Positions 44,146 through 52,845 of a stretch of 64,000 bases of DNA are shown in pieces. Every line of letters begins with the position of its first letter. Position 1 is the first letter of the stretch. The position numbers were made by a program, and so were the translations under genes. Below the pieces are notes generated by a model. That model was given only the letters and a program-made list of their open reading frames with translations. It did no database searches and was not told the origin of the DNA. The DNA comes from Dactylosporangium siamense (GTDB taxonomy: Bacteria > Actinomycetota > Actinomycetes > Mycobacteriales > Micromonosporaceae): assembly GCF_016862795.1 (NCBI RefSeq), contig NZ_BONQ01000036.1, positions 1-64,000 of the forward strand, written 5' to 3'.

Positions 44146-45530
44146 CGGAAGGCGTCCATGACGACGACGGTCTTCTGCCGGGTGAAGTCCAGGACGGTGT
44201 CGTGGATGCCCTCCCGGTAGCCGCCGGTGTCCTTGGTGCCGCCGAACGGCAGGTTCTCCGCCCGCAGCGCGGTCGAGCCGTTGATCACGACGCCGCCGAC
44301 GTCCAGCTGCTTGGCGATGCTCAGCGCGCGGGAGATGTCGCGGGTGAAGACGGCGGCGTGCAGCCCGTACGGTGAGGCGTTGGCGAGCCGGACCGCCTCC
44401 TCCGGGTCGTCGAAGCGGGCGACCGGCGCCACCGGCCCGAAGATCTCCTCCGCGAAGGCCGGGCTGTCGGCGGGCACGTCGACGAGGACCGTCGGGTCCA
44501 TGAAGGCCCGGCTGCGGATCCCGCCGGCGACGAGCCGGGCACCGTCGGCGACGAGCGTGCGGACGGCGTCGAGCACCCGGCCGGCGGCCTCCTCGGCGAT
44601 GAGCGGGCCGACGTCGGTGGACTCGAGGAGCTGGTCGCCGACCGTCAGCTTCGCGGTCTGCGCGACGAGCGCGTCCACGAAGGAGTCGTGCACGGCGGAC
44701 TGGACGTACACCCGCTTCACCGCGCAACAGATCTGGCCGTTGCCCCGGGCGAGCCGGCCGAGGACGACGGCGCGGGCGGCCTCCTCGACGTCGGCGTCGG
44801 CGCAGACGATGAGCGCGTCGTTGCCGCCGAGCTCCAGGTAGACCTTCTTCAGCGTGCCGGCCGCGCGGCGGGCGATCTCCCGGCCGGCGGCGGTGCTGCC
44901 GGTGAGGGTGACGGCGGCGATCCCGGGCAGCTCGGCGAGCTGCTGGCTGACCTCCGCGCCACCGATCACGACCTGATGCGCGTATTCGGGAGCGGCATTT
45001 TGTACCAATTCCGCCACTTTTGTCATGGCGAGTGGGCAGCGGGCCGGGGGTTGGACGACGACCGCGTTGCCGGCGGCGAGGGCGGCGGCGGCCTTGTGGG
45101 CGTACAGCTCGACGGGGTAGTTGAACGGCACGAGCGCGGCGACGACCCCGAGCGGCTCGCGCACGGTGACCGCCAGGTGGTGCTCCAGCCCCGGCACCGC
45201 GTCCAGGGGGATCTGCCGGCCGAAGAGCCTGGTCGCCTCCCCCGCGTAGCCGCGGAAGATGCGGACGGCGGCCTCGACCTCGCCGCGGGTCTGCTGGATC
45301 GGCTTGCCGTTCTCGGCGGCGAGCAGCCGGGCCAGGTCCTCCAGCTCGGCCGCGATCCCGTCGGCGACGCGGCGGAGCAGGTCGGCTCGCTCGTGCGCGG
45401 GGGTGGCGGCCATCGCACGCTGGCCCGTCGCCGCTTGTTGGACGATCGCGGCGACCTGTGCCGCGTCGGTTGCCGGCACCTCCCCCAGCACTTCCCCGGT
45501 GCCGGGATTGCGCACGGTGACAACGGCCAT
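44142..45530 (-). CDS. Aldehyde dehydrogenase
   Basis: A 462-residue NAD(P)-dependent aldehyde dehydrogenase. The catalytic Cys is in GQICCAVKR, the general base Glu in LELGGNDAL, and the cofactor turn in LTGSTAAGR. The oxyanion Asn is in the VPFNYPVEL region. The most similar groups are succinate-semialdehyde, lactaldehyde or glycolaldehyde types. Its place in front of a sugar ABC transporter suggests oxidation of an aldehyde from the imported sugar (inference). Its stop overlaps the ATPase start. The promoter is at 45669-45696. Confidence 0.9.
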   Translation of the reverse strand: MAVVTVRNPGTGEVLGEVPATDAAQVAAIVQQAATGQRAMAATPAHERADLLRRVADGIAAELEDLARLLAAENGKPIQQTRGEVEAAVRIFRGYAGEATRLFGRQIPLDAVPGLEHHLAVTVREPLGVVAALVPFNYPVELYAHKAAAALAAGNAVVVQPPARCPLAMTKVAELVQNAAPEYAHQVVIGGAEVSQQLAELPGIAAVTLTGSTAAGREIARRAAGTLKKVYLELGGNDALIVCADADVEEAARAVVLGRLARGNGQICCAVKRVYVQSAVHDSFVDALVAQTAKLTVGDQLLESTDVGPLIAEEAAGRVLDAVRTLVADGARLVAGGIRSRAFMDPTVLVDVPADSPAFAEEIFGPVAPVARFDDPEEAVRLANASPYGLHAAVFTRDISRALSIAKQLDVGGVVINGSTALRAENLPFGGTKDTGGYREGIHDTVLDFTRQKTVVVMDAFR

Positions 45531-45668
45531 GATGGCTGGGCCCTCCTCGAAGACGGCGGTCGCGGGCGTGCCCTTTTTCGTGCAGGGCAGGTCCGCCGGC
45601 GCCGTCCGGCGAGGATGAAGGCAGGACCGCGGTGAGTGAGGGTGGGCTCACCGGAATCGGTCTTTGTT

Positions 45669-45696
45669 AATCTACCGAACGAACCTCCGAAGTCAA
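45669..45696 (-). promoter_or_regulatory. Promoter of the aldehyde dehydrogenase/ABC operon
   Basis: TTGACT (-35, 45691-45696), a 16-nt spacer and TAGATT (-10, 45669-45674) on the minus strand give a near-consensus promoter about 135 nt upstream of the aldehyde dehydrogenase start. No repressor gene is adjacent. Confidence 0.65.
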
Positions 45697-45704
45697 GGTC
45701 GGCA

Positions 45705-45710
45705 TACGAT
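45705..45710 (+). promoter_or_regulatory. Candidate -10 of a leaderless peroxidase gene
   Basis: TACGAT ends 7 nt before the ATG of the glutathione peroxidase, which has no Shine-Dalgarno. Transcription would start at or near the ATG. The -35 region is weak. Confidence 0.4.
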
Positions 45711-45717
45711 CAACGGC

Positions 45718-46200
45718 ATGAGCATCTACGACGTCAAGATCGCCGGCCTGCAGGGCGATCCTCTGGACCTCGGCCAGTTCCGCGGCCACCCCGTGCTGGT
45801 CGTCAACGTGGCCTCGAAGTGCGGGCTGACCCCGCAGTACACCGAGCTCGAGGCGCTGCAGAAGGAGTACGCGGACCGCGGCTTCACCGTGCTCGGCGTG
45901 CCGTGCAACCAGTTCGGCGGCCAGGAGCCGGGCACCACCGAGGAGATCGCCGAGTTCTGCAGCACCACCTACGGCGTGACCTTCCCCATGACGGAGAAGG
46001 TCGAGGTCAACGGCGACGGCCGGCACCCGCTCTACCAGCACCTCGTCGACGTTCCGGACGCCGAGGGGCACACGGGCGACATCCGGTGGAACTTCGAGAA
46101 GTTCCTGATCGCCCCCGACGGCACGGTCGCGGCGCGGTTCTCGCCCCGGGCCACCCCCAAGTCGGACGAGGTCGTCAAGGCGATCGAGGCTGCGCTCTAA
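45718..46200 (+). CDS. Glutathione peroxidase family protein
   Basis: A 160-residue thioredoxin-fold peroxidase. The peroxidatic Cys is in VASKCGLTPQYTEL, with PCNQFGGQEPG and the Trp-Asn pair in WNFEKFL completing the catalytic tetrad. Actinobacteria lack glutathione, so thioredoxin or mycothiol is the likely reductant (established for many bacterial GPx). The TAA stop is the first triplet of the inverted-repeat element that follows; the normal C-terminus cannot be distinguished from a slightly truncated one. Confidence 0.93.
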   Translation: MSIYDVKIAGLQGDPLDLGQFRGHPVLVVNVASKCGLTPQYTELEALQKEYADRGFTVLGVPCNQFGGQEPGTTEEIAEFCSTTYGVTFPMTEKVEVNGDGRHPLYQHLVDVPDAEGHTGDIRWNFEKFLIAPDGTVAARFSPRATPKSDEVVKAIEAAL

Positions 46201-46409
46201 GGCCTGTGTCGAAGTAGGGGTCGGAGCGAGGCGAGGTCCAGCGCCCGGGCTGGGCCGGTCCGGCGCAGCGCGCCGGGCCAGGCTGGGCGAGTCGCCGGGG
46301 CCGCGCCGGGCGCGTTCGGATACCGGGGTTGTATCCGGACGTGACCGGCGTGGTTCCGGGCGGCGTCTGGGCCCGCCGCAGCCCGGCTCCTACTTCGACA
46401 CAGGCCTTA
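46198..46409. mobile_element. MITE-like element with 21-bp inverted ends
   Basis: TAAGGCCTGTGTCGAAGTAGG at 46198-46218 is repeated exactly in inverse at 46389-46409; the 170-bp centre is non-coding and GC-rich, with a small hairpin at 46317-46337. Reading the outer bases as TA duplications around 19-bp ends fits the TA target of the IS630/Tc1-mariner group, making this a plausible non-autonomous element. The alternative is a long bidirectional terminator. The ends supply the TAA stops of both convergent neighbours. Confidence 0.5.
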
Positions 46410-47003
46410 AATTCCCAGCGCCTTGCGGGCGTAGGTCAGATCGTCGCCGGGCGTGTAGCGGTAGGCCGTGAGGCCTGCCGCTCGCGCCGCGCGGATGTTG
46501 CGGTCGACGTCGTCGATGAAGAGGCACTGCTTCGGGTGCGCGTCGATCAGCGCGCACGCCGCCCGGAAGTAGCCGGGGGCCGGCTTGTGCACGCTGATCT
46601 CCGAGGAGTTGGCGACCGCGTCGAACTTCTTCGTGAGTCCGTGCCGCGCGAGGACGGCCGGCAGGTCGTCCATGGCGTTGGTGGCCAGGCCGACCTTCAT
46701 CCCGGCCTTCCGGACATCCTTCACGAACTGCAGCACCTCGGGCACGATCTCGCCCTTGTCCTGGTCCCATTCCAGGACGACGGACTCGTCGACGCCCAGG
46801 GCCTCGGCGATCGAGGACAGCCACTCCTCGCGCGTGATCTCCCCGGTGATCGCCGGCAGCTGCCGGTCCCACTCGAGGCCGGCCGCGAGGATCGCGCCCG
46901 GCTCCAGACCGTGCCGGGTCTCGATCGCGGCGGCGATGGCCGGGTCGTGCCGCCGCAGGACACCGTCGAAGTCGATCAACAAAGCGGTGGGACGCTGGAT
47001 CAT
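46407..47003 (-). CDS. HAD-superfamily hydrolase
   Basis: A 198-residue HAD phosphatase of subfamily IA. Motif I LLIDFDGVLRRHD, motif II GLATNAM, motif III Lys in SVHKPAPGYF, and motif IV LFIDDVDRNI, with a helical cap at 15-85. The substrate is not predictable. Its ATG overlaps the smc stop (ATGA). Its own TAA lies in the inverted-repeat element. Confidence 0.92.
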   Translation of the reverse strand: MIQRPTALLIDFDGVLRRHDPAIAAAIETRHGLEPGAILAAGLEWDRQLPAITGEITREEWLSSIAEALGVDESVVLEWDQDKGEIVPEVLQFVKDVRKAGMKVGLATNAMDDLPAVLARHGLTKKFDAVANSSEISVHKPAPGYFRAACALIDAHPKQCLFIDDVDRNIRAARAAGLTAYRYTPGDDLTYARKALGI

Positions 47004-50000
47004 GCGGCTTCTTCCGTGCGGAGGCGCTGGGAGATGACCTCGGTCACGCCCTGGCGCATGGTGACGCCGTACAGGGCGTCGGCGACCTCCATCGTGCGCT
47101 TCTGGTGCGTGATGATGATCAGCTGGCTCTTCTCGCGGAGCTGCTCGAAGAGCGTGATCAGGCGGCCGAGGTTAACGTCGTCGAGGGCGGCCTCGACCTC
47201 GTCCATGATGTAGAAGGGCGAGGGGCGGGCCCGGAAGATCGCGCACAGCAGGGCGACCGCGGTCAGGGACCGCTCGCCACCGGACAGCAGCGACAGCCGC
47301 TTGATCTTCTTGCCGGGTGGGCGGGCCTCGACCTCGATGCCGGTGGTGAGCATGTCGTCGGGGTCGGTGAGGACCAGGCGGCCCTCGCCGCCGGGGAACA
47401 GCACCGCGAAGACCTGCTCGAACTCCCGCGCCGTGTCGTGGTAGGCGCTGGTGAAGACCTCGAGGATCCGGTCGTCGACGTCCTTGACGACGGTGAGCAG
47501 GTCACGGCGGGTGGCCTTGAGGTCCTCGAGCTGGTCGGAGAGGAACTTGAACCGCTCCTCCATCGCCGCGAACTCCTCCAGGGCCAGGGGGTTGACCTTG
47601 CCGAGGAGGTTGAGCTCGCGCTCGGCCTTCGCGGCGCGCTTCTCCTGCGTGGCCCGGTCGAACGGCACCGGCTCGGGCGCCGCCCGGCCCTCGGCCTCGG
47701 CGGCGGCCAGCTCCGGCGCGGTGGGCGGCACGTCCAGCTGGGGGCCGTACTCGGCGACGAGGGTGTCGGCGTCCAGGCCGAACTCCTCGGCCGAGCGCGC
47801 CTCCAGCTGCTCGATGCGCATCCGCTGCTCGGCCCGCGCGACCTCGTCGCGGTGCACGGCGTTGGTGAGCCGGTCCAGCTCGCCGGTGAACTGCTTCGCC
47901 CGGCCCCGGACCGCGATCAGCGTCGACTCCCGCTCAGCCCGGGTCTCGGCGAGCGCGTCCCGGGTCTCCTGCGCCTCGGCGATCGAGTCGGCCAGGTTGT
48001 CCAGGGCGAGCTGCGCCGCGGCGGCGACCGTCTCGGCGACCTTGGCGCCGCGGGCGCGGGTGGCCTTGCGCGCGGCGGCCCGCTCCCGGGTGGCGCGCTC
48101 CTGGGCCGCCTGGCGCAGCAGCGCGTCGGCCCGGCCGGCGAGGGCGCCGACGCGCTCCTCGGCGGTGCGGACCGCGAGCCGGACCTCCATCTCCTGCTGG
48201 CGGGCGACAGGCACCTCACCGGCGAGGTCGTCGCGCTCCATCGTCGAGGGGTCCTCGTCGATCGGGGTCTCCTCGGCGAGGGCGAGGCGCTCCTCGAGCT
48301 CGGCGAGGCTGGTCACCCCGGACTCGCGGGCGGCCTCCGCCTTGGCCCGCGCCGCGGCGTGCCGCTCGACCTCGGCCTTCGCGGACTTGGCGGCGGCGCC
48401 GAACTCGGCGAGGCGGCGGGCGGCGGCGTTGCGGACGCTGTCGGCCTCCTTCTTCGCCGCGGCGGCCTCGGCGACCTGCTGCTTGGCGCCGGTCGCCGCG
48501 TGCCGGGCGAGCGCGAGCAGCTCACGGGCCTCGGCGACGCGGTGCTCGGCGTCGACCTTCTGCTGGCGGGCCTCCTCGACGGCGGCCTGGACCTCGATGT
48601 AGCTGTGCTGCTTGCCCGACCCGCCGGCGGCCGCGTACGCCCCGAGGACGTCGCCCTCGGGCGTGACGGCGCGCAGGTTGGGCGCGTAGGACACGATCCG
48701 CTTGGCGACGGTGAGGTCCGGCGCGAAGACGACGTCACCGATCGCCTTCTCCAGCGCGGGGCGCAGCTCGTCGGGGGCCCGGACCAGGTCCAGGGCCCAG
48801 GCGGCGCCCGGCGGCAGCGGCACCCGCTCGACCGGCGGGGTGGTGTGCGTCGGCGCGGACGCGATCAGCAGCGCGGCCCGGCCGGCGTCGTCCTGCTTGA
48901 GCATCTCCACCGACGCGGTGGCGCCGTCGATGTTGGCGACCGCGACCGCGTCGGCGAGCGCGCCGAGCGCGGCGGCGAGGGCCGCCTCATGCCCGGCCTG
49001 CACCGACAGCAGGGCCGCGACGCTGCCGAGCACGCCCGGGATCCGGTCGGCGCGGGCGAGCAGCGTGCCGGCGCCGTCCTTGCGGCGCAGACCGGTCGCG
49101 AGGGCCTCCTCACGGGCCTTCCACTGCGCGGCGTCCTTCTCGGCCGCCCGCTCGGCGTCGCTGTGCTGCTTGACCTCGTTGTTGATCGCGTCGAGCTCGC
49201 GGGTCGCCTCCTGGTGGCGGATCTCCAGGTCGGCGTTGGTGTGGTCGGCCACGGTCGCGCCGGCGCTCGCCTCCTCGTAGAGGGCGGCGGCGTGCTCGGA
49301 GCGGGTCTCGGCCTCGGCGAGCTGGACCGACAGGCGCTCGATCTCGTCGGCGGCGGCGGTCGCGCGGCTGCGGGCGGACTCGACCTGGCCGGTGAGCTTC
49401 GCCAGGCCTTCCCGCCGGTCGGCGATGGCCTTGTGCGCGGCGACGATCGCCTTCTCCGCGAACGCCAGGCGCCGCTCCATGTCCTGGCGCCGGTCGACGG
49501 CCTCGGCGAGCCGCTCCTGGCTCGCCTCCAGGGCGGCGCGCAGCTCGTCCTCCTGCTCCCGGACCTTCTCCGCCTCGGCGGTCAGCTGCTCGGGGTCGCG
49601 GCCGGGACGCTCGTCGACCGGGGCGGCCGACAGGTTGCGGTGCCGCTCGGCGGCCAGCTGGTGCAGCGAGCGGTACCGCTCCTGCAGCGTGGAGAGCTGG
49701 AACCAGGTGTCCTGTGCCTCGGCGAGCACCGGCGCGTCGGCGGCGTGCTCGGCCTCCAGCACGGCGAGCCGCTCGTTGATCGACTCGACCTCGGCCTCGA
49801 CCTCCTCGCGGCGGGCCCGCAGCGCGGTCTCGTCGGCGATCTCCTTGTCGAGGGTGGTGCGCAGCGTGGCGAGGTCGTCGGCGAGCAGCCGCAGCCGGGC
49901 GTCGCGCAGGTCGGCCTGGATGCCGGCGGCCCGGCGGGCGACCTCGGCCTGCCGGCCGAGCGGCTTGAGCTGGCGGCGCAGCTCGGTGGTGAGGTCACCG

Positions 50001-50572
50001 AGGCGGTTGAGGTTGGCGGCCATCGCGTCGAGCTTGCGGATCGCCTTCTCTTTGCGCTTGCGGTGCTTCAGGACGCCGGCGGCCTCCTCGATGAACGAGC
50101 GGCGGTCCTCCGGCCGGGCGTGCAGCACGCCGTCGAGCCGGCCCTGGCCGACGATCACGTGCATCTCGCGGCCGATGCCGGAGTCCGACAGCAGCTCCTG
50201 GATGTCGAGCAGGCGGCACTGGTTGCCGTTGATCTCGTATTCGCTCTCGCCGGAGCGGAACATCCGGCGGGTGATCGACACCTCGGTGTAGTCGATCGGC
50301 AGTGCACCGTCGGTGTTGTCGATCGTGAGCGTGACCTCGGCGCGCCCCAGCGGGGCCCGGCCGGAGGTCCCGGCGAAGATGACGTCCTCCATCTTGCCGC
50401 CGCGCAGCGCCTTGGCGCCCTGCTCGCCCAGCACCCAGGAGATCGCGTCGACCACGTTGGACTTGCCCGAGCCGTTTGGCCCGACGACGCACGTGATGCC
50501 CGGCTCGAGTCGCAGCGTGGTCGCGGACGCGAAGGACTTGAAGCCCTTGACCGTCAGGCTCTTGAGATGCAC
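47000..50572 (-). CDS. smc: Chromosome segregation ATPase SMC
   Basis: A 1190-residue SMC protein. N-terminal ATPase half with GPNGSGKSNVVDAI, a long coiled coil (about 170-500), a hinge (about 510-650), a return coil to about 1030, and the C-terminal half with LLSGGERSLTAVALL and Walker B PFYIMDEVEAALDD. With ScpA/ScpB (not in the window) it organises and segregates the chromosome. It is upstream of the HAD gene on the same transcript. Confidence 0.98.
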   Translation of the reverse strand: MHLKSLTVKGFKSFASATTLRLEPGITCVVGPNGSGKSNVVDAISWVLGEQGAKALRGGKMEDVIFAGTSGRAPLGRAEVTLTIDNTDGALPIDYTEVSITRRMFRSGESEYEINGNQCRLLDIQELLSDSGIGREMHVIVGQGRLDGVLHARPEDRRSFIEEAAGVLKHRKRKEKAIRKLDAMAANLNRLGDLTTELRRQLKPLGRQAEVARRAAGIQADLRDARLRLLADDLATLRTTLDKEIADETALRARREEVEAEVESINERLAVLEAEHAADAPVLAEAQDTWFQLSTLQERYRSLHQLAAERHRNLSAAPVDERPGRDPEQLTAEAEKVREQEDELRAALEASQERLAEAVDRRQDMERRLAFAEKAIVAAHKAIADRREGLAKLTGQVESARSRATAAADEIERLSVQLAEAETRSEHAAALYEEASAGATVADHTNADLEIRHQEATRELDAINNEVKQHSDAERAAEKDAAQWKAREEALATGLRRKDGAGTLLARADRIPGVLGSVAALLSVQAGHEAALAAALGALADAVAVANIDGATASVEMLKQDDAGRAALLIASAPTHTTPPVERVPLPPGAAWALDLVRAPDELRPALEKAIGDVVFAPDLTVAKRIVSYAPNLRAVTPEGDVLGAYAAAGGSGKQHSYIEVQAAVEEARQQKVDAEHRVAEARELLALARHAATGAKQQVAEAAAAKKEADSVRNAAARRLAEFGAAAKSAKAEVERHAAARAKAEAARESGVTSLAELEERLALAEETPIDEDPSTMERDDLAGEVPVARQQEMEVRLAVRTAEERVGALAGRADALLRQAAQERATRERAAARKATRARGAKVAETVAAAAQLALDNLADSIAEAQETRDALAETRAERESTLIAVRGRAKQFTGELDRLTNAVHRDEVARAEQRMRIEQLEARSAEEFGLDADTLVAEYGPQLDVPPTAPELAAAEAEGRAAPEPVPFDRATQEKRAAKAERELNLLGKVNPLALEEFAAMEERFKFLSDQLEDLKATRRDLLTVVKDVDDRILEVFTSAYHDTAREFEQVFAVLFPGGEGRLVLTDPDDMLTTGIEVEARPPGKKIKRLSLLSGGERSLTAVALLCAIFRARPSPFYIMDEVEAALDDVNLGRLITLFEQLREKSQLIIITHQKRTMEVADALYGVTMRQGVTEVISQRLRTEEAA

Positions 50573-50907
50573 GGATCTCCACAGGTCGAGGTGGGTGCGG
50601 TACCGGGCAGACTACCGCCCGGCAGGATACCCAATCCCGCCGAGCCGCACACCATAATGCGCGTTTCCGTGCCCCTTGAACTGCGGTTCATGAACCATTC
50701 GCAACCATTGTCGACGCTGCGTCGTTACTCGACTGCACGGCGCTTTCCGAATGCGCTGACCGCACGTGATCGCGATATAACTCACGGACATGACTGCGCG
50801 CCGAGACCCAGAGGATGTCGGCGCGCGGGTTTGCTATTCAGTTCTGCGTAGGTTCCAGCGAAGAGCGCCGGATCCGCCGGCGTTCTACTTTGGGCGAGGG
50901 CCTAGGG
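50573..50907. other. 335-bp region upstream of smc, lower GC
   Basis: No gene is supported; the frames are short and of poor quality. The region is less GC-rich than its surroundings and contains the palindrome GGTTCATGAACC at 50685-50696 and possible -10 elements, so it probably holds the smc promoter. Confidence 0.5.
50685..50696. promoter_or_regulatory. 12-bp palindrome upstream of smc
   Basis: GGTTCATGAACC, perfect, about 115 bp upstream of the smc start in an AT-richer stretch. It could be an operator; the regulator is unknown. Confidence 0.3.
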
Positions 50908-51102
50908 TCAGGCCATCGCCGGCTCGGCGAGCCGGATCAGGTGATCCGTCTCGGCAGCCGCCGCAGCGAGCCGGTCATTCTCGGCGCGCAGCCGGACGAC
51001 CTCGAACTCGAGCGCCCGAACCTTGGCACGCAGTTGGGTGACCTCGTCTACGAGGCGCCGATCGGGCGCGCCGCCTACGTGGCCGAAGAGGGCCTTAGCC
51101 AT
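50908..51102 (-). CDS. Small coiled-coil protein
   Basis: A 64-residue protein: MAKALFGHVGG, then a predicted coiled coil from about 18 to 56 with heptad Leu/Val (VTQLRAKVRALEFEVVRLRA) and a short tail. The ATG has GGAG 6 nt upstream, a strong site. It lies in front of smc in a low-GC region. Small conserved coiled-coil proteins of this form occur in actinobacteria; no function is known to me. Confidence 0.75.
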   Translation of the reverse strand: MAKALFGHVGGAPDRRLVDEVTQLRAKVRALEFEVVRLRAENDRLAAAAAETDHLIRLAEPAMA

Positions 51103-51394
51103 ATCGTCTCCTTGATAAGCGCAGCCGGTCGGATTCCGGCAAACGCGCGCCCAGCACCCGCGACCGAAGCACTAGGGCATGATTGGGCGCGACTGGCGAC
51201 CCCTCTATGTTCAGCCCGGGCGGCGACTTAGTCAAGCCGACCGGCATGCCAAACGTCCTGGCCAGGGTGTTCTCACTCACCCGGGTGCGTGATCACGCCC
51301 CTGTAGCCGATCGTGGCAGTGTGCCACCGGTTGCCCGCAAGCGCCACTGCAAAGTAGCGTCGTGTCGAAGAAATTCTGACCCGAGGAGATCTGC

Positions 51395-52039
51395 ATGGCG
51401 CCTGGCTTGATCGCCCGGCTCGGCGGTCCCACGGGCGTCGCCGCGATCGTCACGGCGATCCTGATCCTCTTCGGCATCGGCGCGGTGGTCGTGCCCGCGC
51501 TCTCCGACGGCGGAGGCGAGCCCTCAGCGGCCGCCGCGGCCGCCGAGCCGGCTCCCGCCGCCGGCACCTCGGAAGCGGCCACCGAGGCGGCCTCCAGCGC
51601 CCCCGCGCCGAGCACCGCGAGCACCACCGGCAAGGCCAGCCCCACCGTCAACGCCAGCTTCAACAGCGGCTACGAGGACCGGGTCGTCCAGCTGGTCAAC
51701 GGCGAGCGCCGCAAGGCCAAGTGCGAGGCGGTGCGGATGCACCCGCAGCTGCGCACCGCGGCCAGGGCGCACAGCGCCGACATGGCGGCCCGCGACTTCA
51801 GCCGGAGCCAGGGCAGCGACGGCAGCTCCCCCCAGGACCGGGTCAGCAGGGCCGGCTACAACGGCTTCTCCGACGAGCTGGTGGCCAAGGACGGCGATGC
51901 CGGCGACGTCGTCAAGAGCTGGCTGCGGGACAACAACAGCCGCGAGATCCTGCTGGACTGTGCCACCAAGTCGATCGGTGTCGGTGCCGCGATGCGCGGC
52001 AAAACGCCCTACTGGACCGTGGACACCGGCCGTGCTTGA
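51395..52039 (+). CDS. CAP-domain (SCP-like) membrane-anchored protein
   Basis: A 214-residue protein with an N-terminal membrane segment (about 14-35), an Ala/Pro/Thr/Ser-rich linker to about 85, then a CAP domain: VVQLVNGERRKAKCEAVRMHPQL, AHSADMAARDFSRSQG, and VVKSWLRDNNSREILLDC. CAP proteins act outside the cell, binding lipids or metals. The usual H...E...H site is not complete here, so activity is doubtful. The ATG has GAGGAG 6 nt upstream. Confidence 0.82.
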   Translation: MAPGLIARLGGPTGVAAIVTAILILFGIGAVVVPALSDGGGEPSAAAAAAEPAPAAGTSEAATEAASSAPAPSTASTTGKASPTVNASFNSGYEDRVVQLVNGERRKAKCEAVRMHPQLRTAARAHSADMAARDFSRSQGSDGSSPQDRVSRAGYNGFSDELVAKDGDAGDVVKSWLRDNNSREILLDCATKSIGVGAAMRGKTPYWTVDTGRA

Positions 52040-52065
52040 GGGGGCCCAGCATCGTTAGTCCGGTC

Positions 52066-52845
52066 GTGGACCGGGTTCCGACGCTCCTGCCACTGCGGGC
52101 GCATCCTCTCGCCCGGCCACACGCATGGGAGATCGTCGCGGGACACGGTGCCGCGTTCACCGTCGTCGTCGACGTCGCGCGAGGTCCGGGCAGCGGGCGC
52201 GACCCGGCGTACACGGCCGCCCTGAGCAGGCTGGCCGCCGCCGGTGTGCGGCTGCTCGGCTATGTCGACGTCGACCTGTCCACCAGGCCGGTCGATCGGA
52301 TCCGCGCCGACGTGTACCGGTGGGCCGGCTACCCCGTCCAGGGCGTCTTCCTCGACAACGTGCCGGTCAGCCCGCACTCGATCGGCCCGGTCGCCATCGC
52401 GGCCCGCCTCGCCCAGCGGGCCGACCTGCCGGACGTCGTGCTCAATCCGGGCGGGCCGCCCGACCAGACGTACCGTGACCTGGGACTGCCGATCTGCGTC
52501 TTCGACGGCAGCTGGCGGGACTACCGCCGCTGGAACGGCGCGGGCGCGCTCCCCGGCGACGGGCACCTGGTGCACGCCGTGCCGCCGTGGGAGCTCGACG
52601 AGGCGGCCCGGTTGCAGGTCTCGCGGGGCGCGGGCTTCGGCATCGTGACCGACCTCGGCGCCCCCGACCCCTACGCCGACCTGCCCGCCTGGTGCGGTCA
52701 GGTGCCGGGCCTCGCCGAGCTGAACCCGCCGACGCCGCTGCCGCGCCGGCCCCGGCCGCACCGGTTGATCAACGCGGGGTCCGGGCTGCCGGGATCCGCG
52801 GCCGCGGCTGGCAGCGTGGGCAGGAGTAGGACGACCGGTTCATGA
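52066..52845 (+). CDS. Spherulation-specific family 4-like protein
   Basis: A 259-residue protein resembling the spherulin-4 barrel family: [19 protein letters not shown], the [18 protein letters not shown] strand-helix, [12 protein letters not shown] with acidic residues, and a distal FGIVTDLG. Family members are related to TIM-barrel glycosidases. The GTG at 52066 is the first plausible start. Its last 77 bp overlap the antisense 3' end of mutM. Confidence 0.7.
   Translation: MDRVPTLLPLRAHPLARPHAWEIVAGHGAAFTVVVDVARGPGSGRDPAYTAALSRLAAAGVRLLGYVDVDLSTRPVDRIRADVYRWAGYPVQGVFLDNVPVSPHSIGPVAIAARLAQRADLPDVVLNPGGPPDQTYRDLGLPICVFDGSWRDYRRWNGAGALPGDGHLVHAVPPWELDEAARLQVSRGAGFGIVTDLGAPDPYADLPAWCGQVPGLAELNPPTPLPRRPRPHRLINAGSGLPGSAAAAGSVGRSRTTGS

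Noticed and set aside
47105-50851. Long open frame antisense to smc (over 1200 codons)
   Set aside because: It mirrors smc codon bias in GC-rich DNA, has no domain and is Leu/Gly/Arg/Val-rich; smc is certain on the other strand.
50815-51231. 138-codon plus-strand frame between smc and the CAP gene
   Set aside because: Runs antisense over the coiled-coil gene and has atypical composition.
51095-51280. 61-codon frame overlapping the coiled-coil gene start
   Set aside because: No conserved features, and it overlaps a better supported gene.
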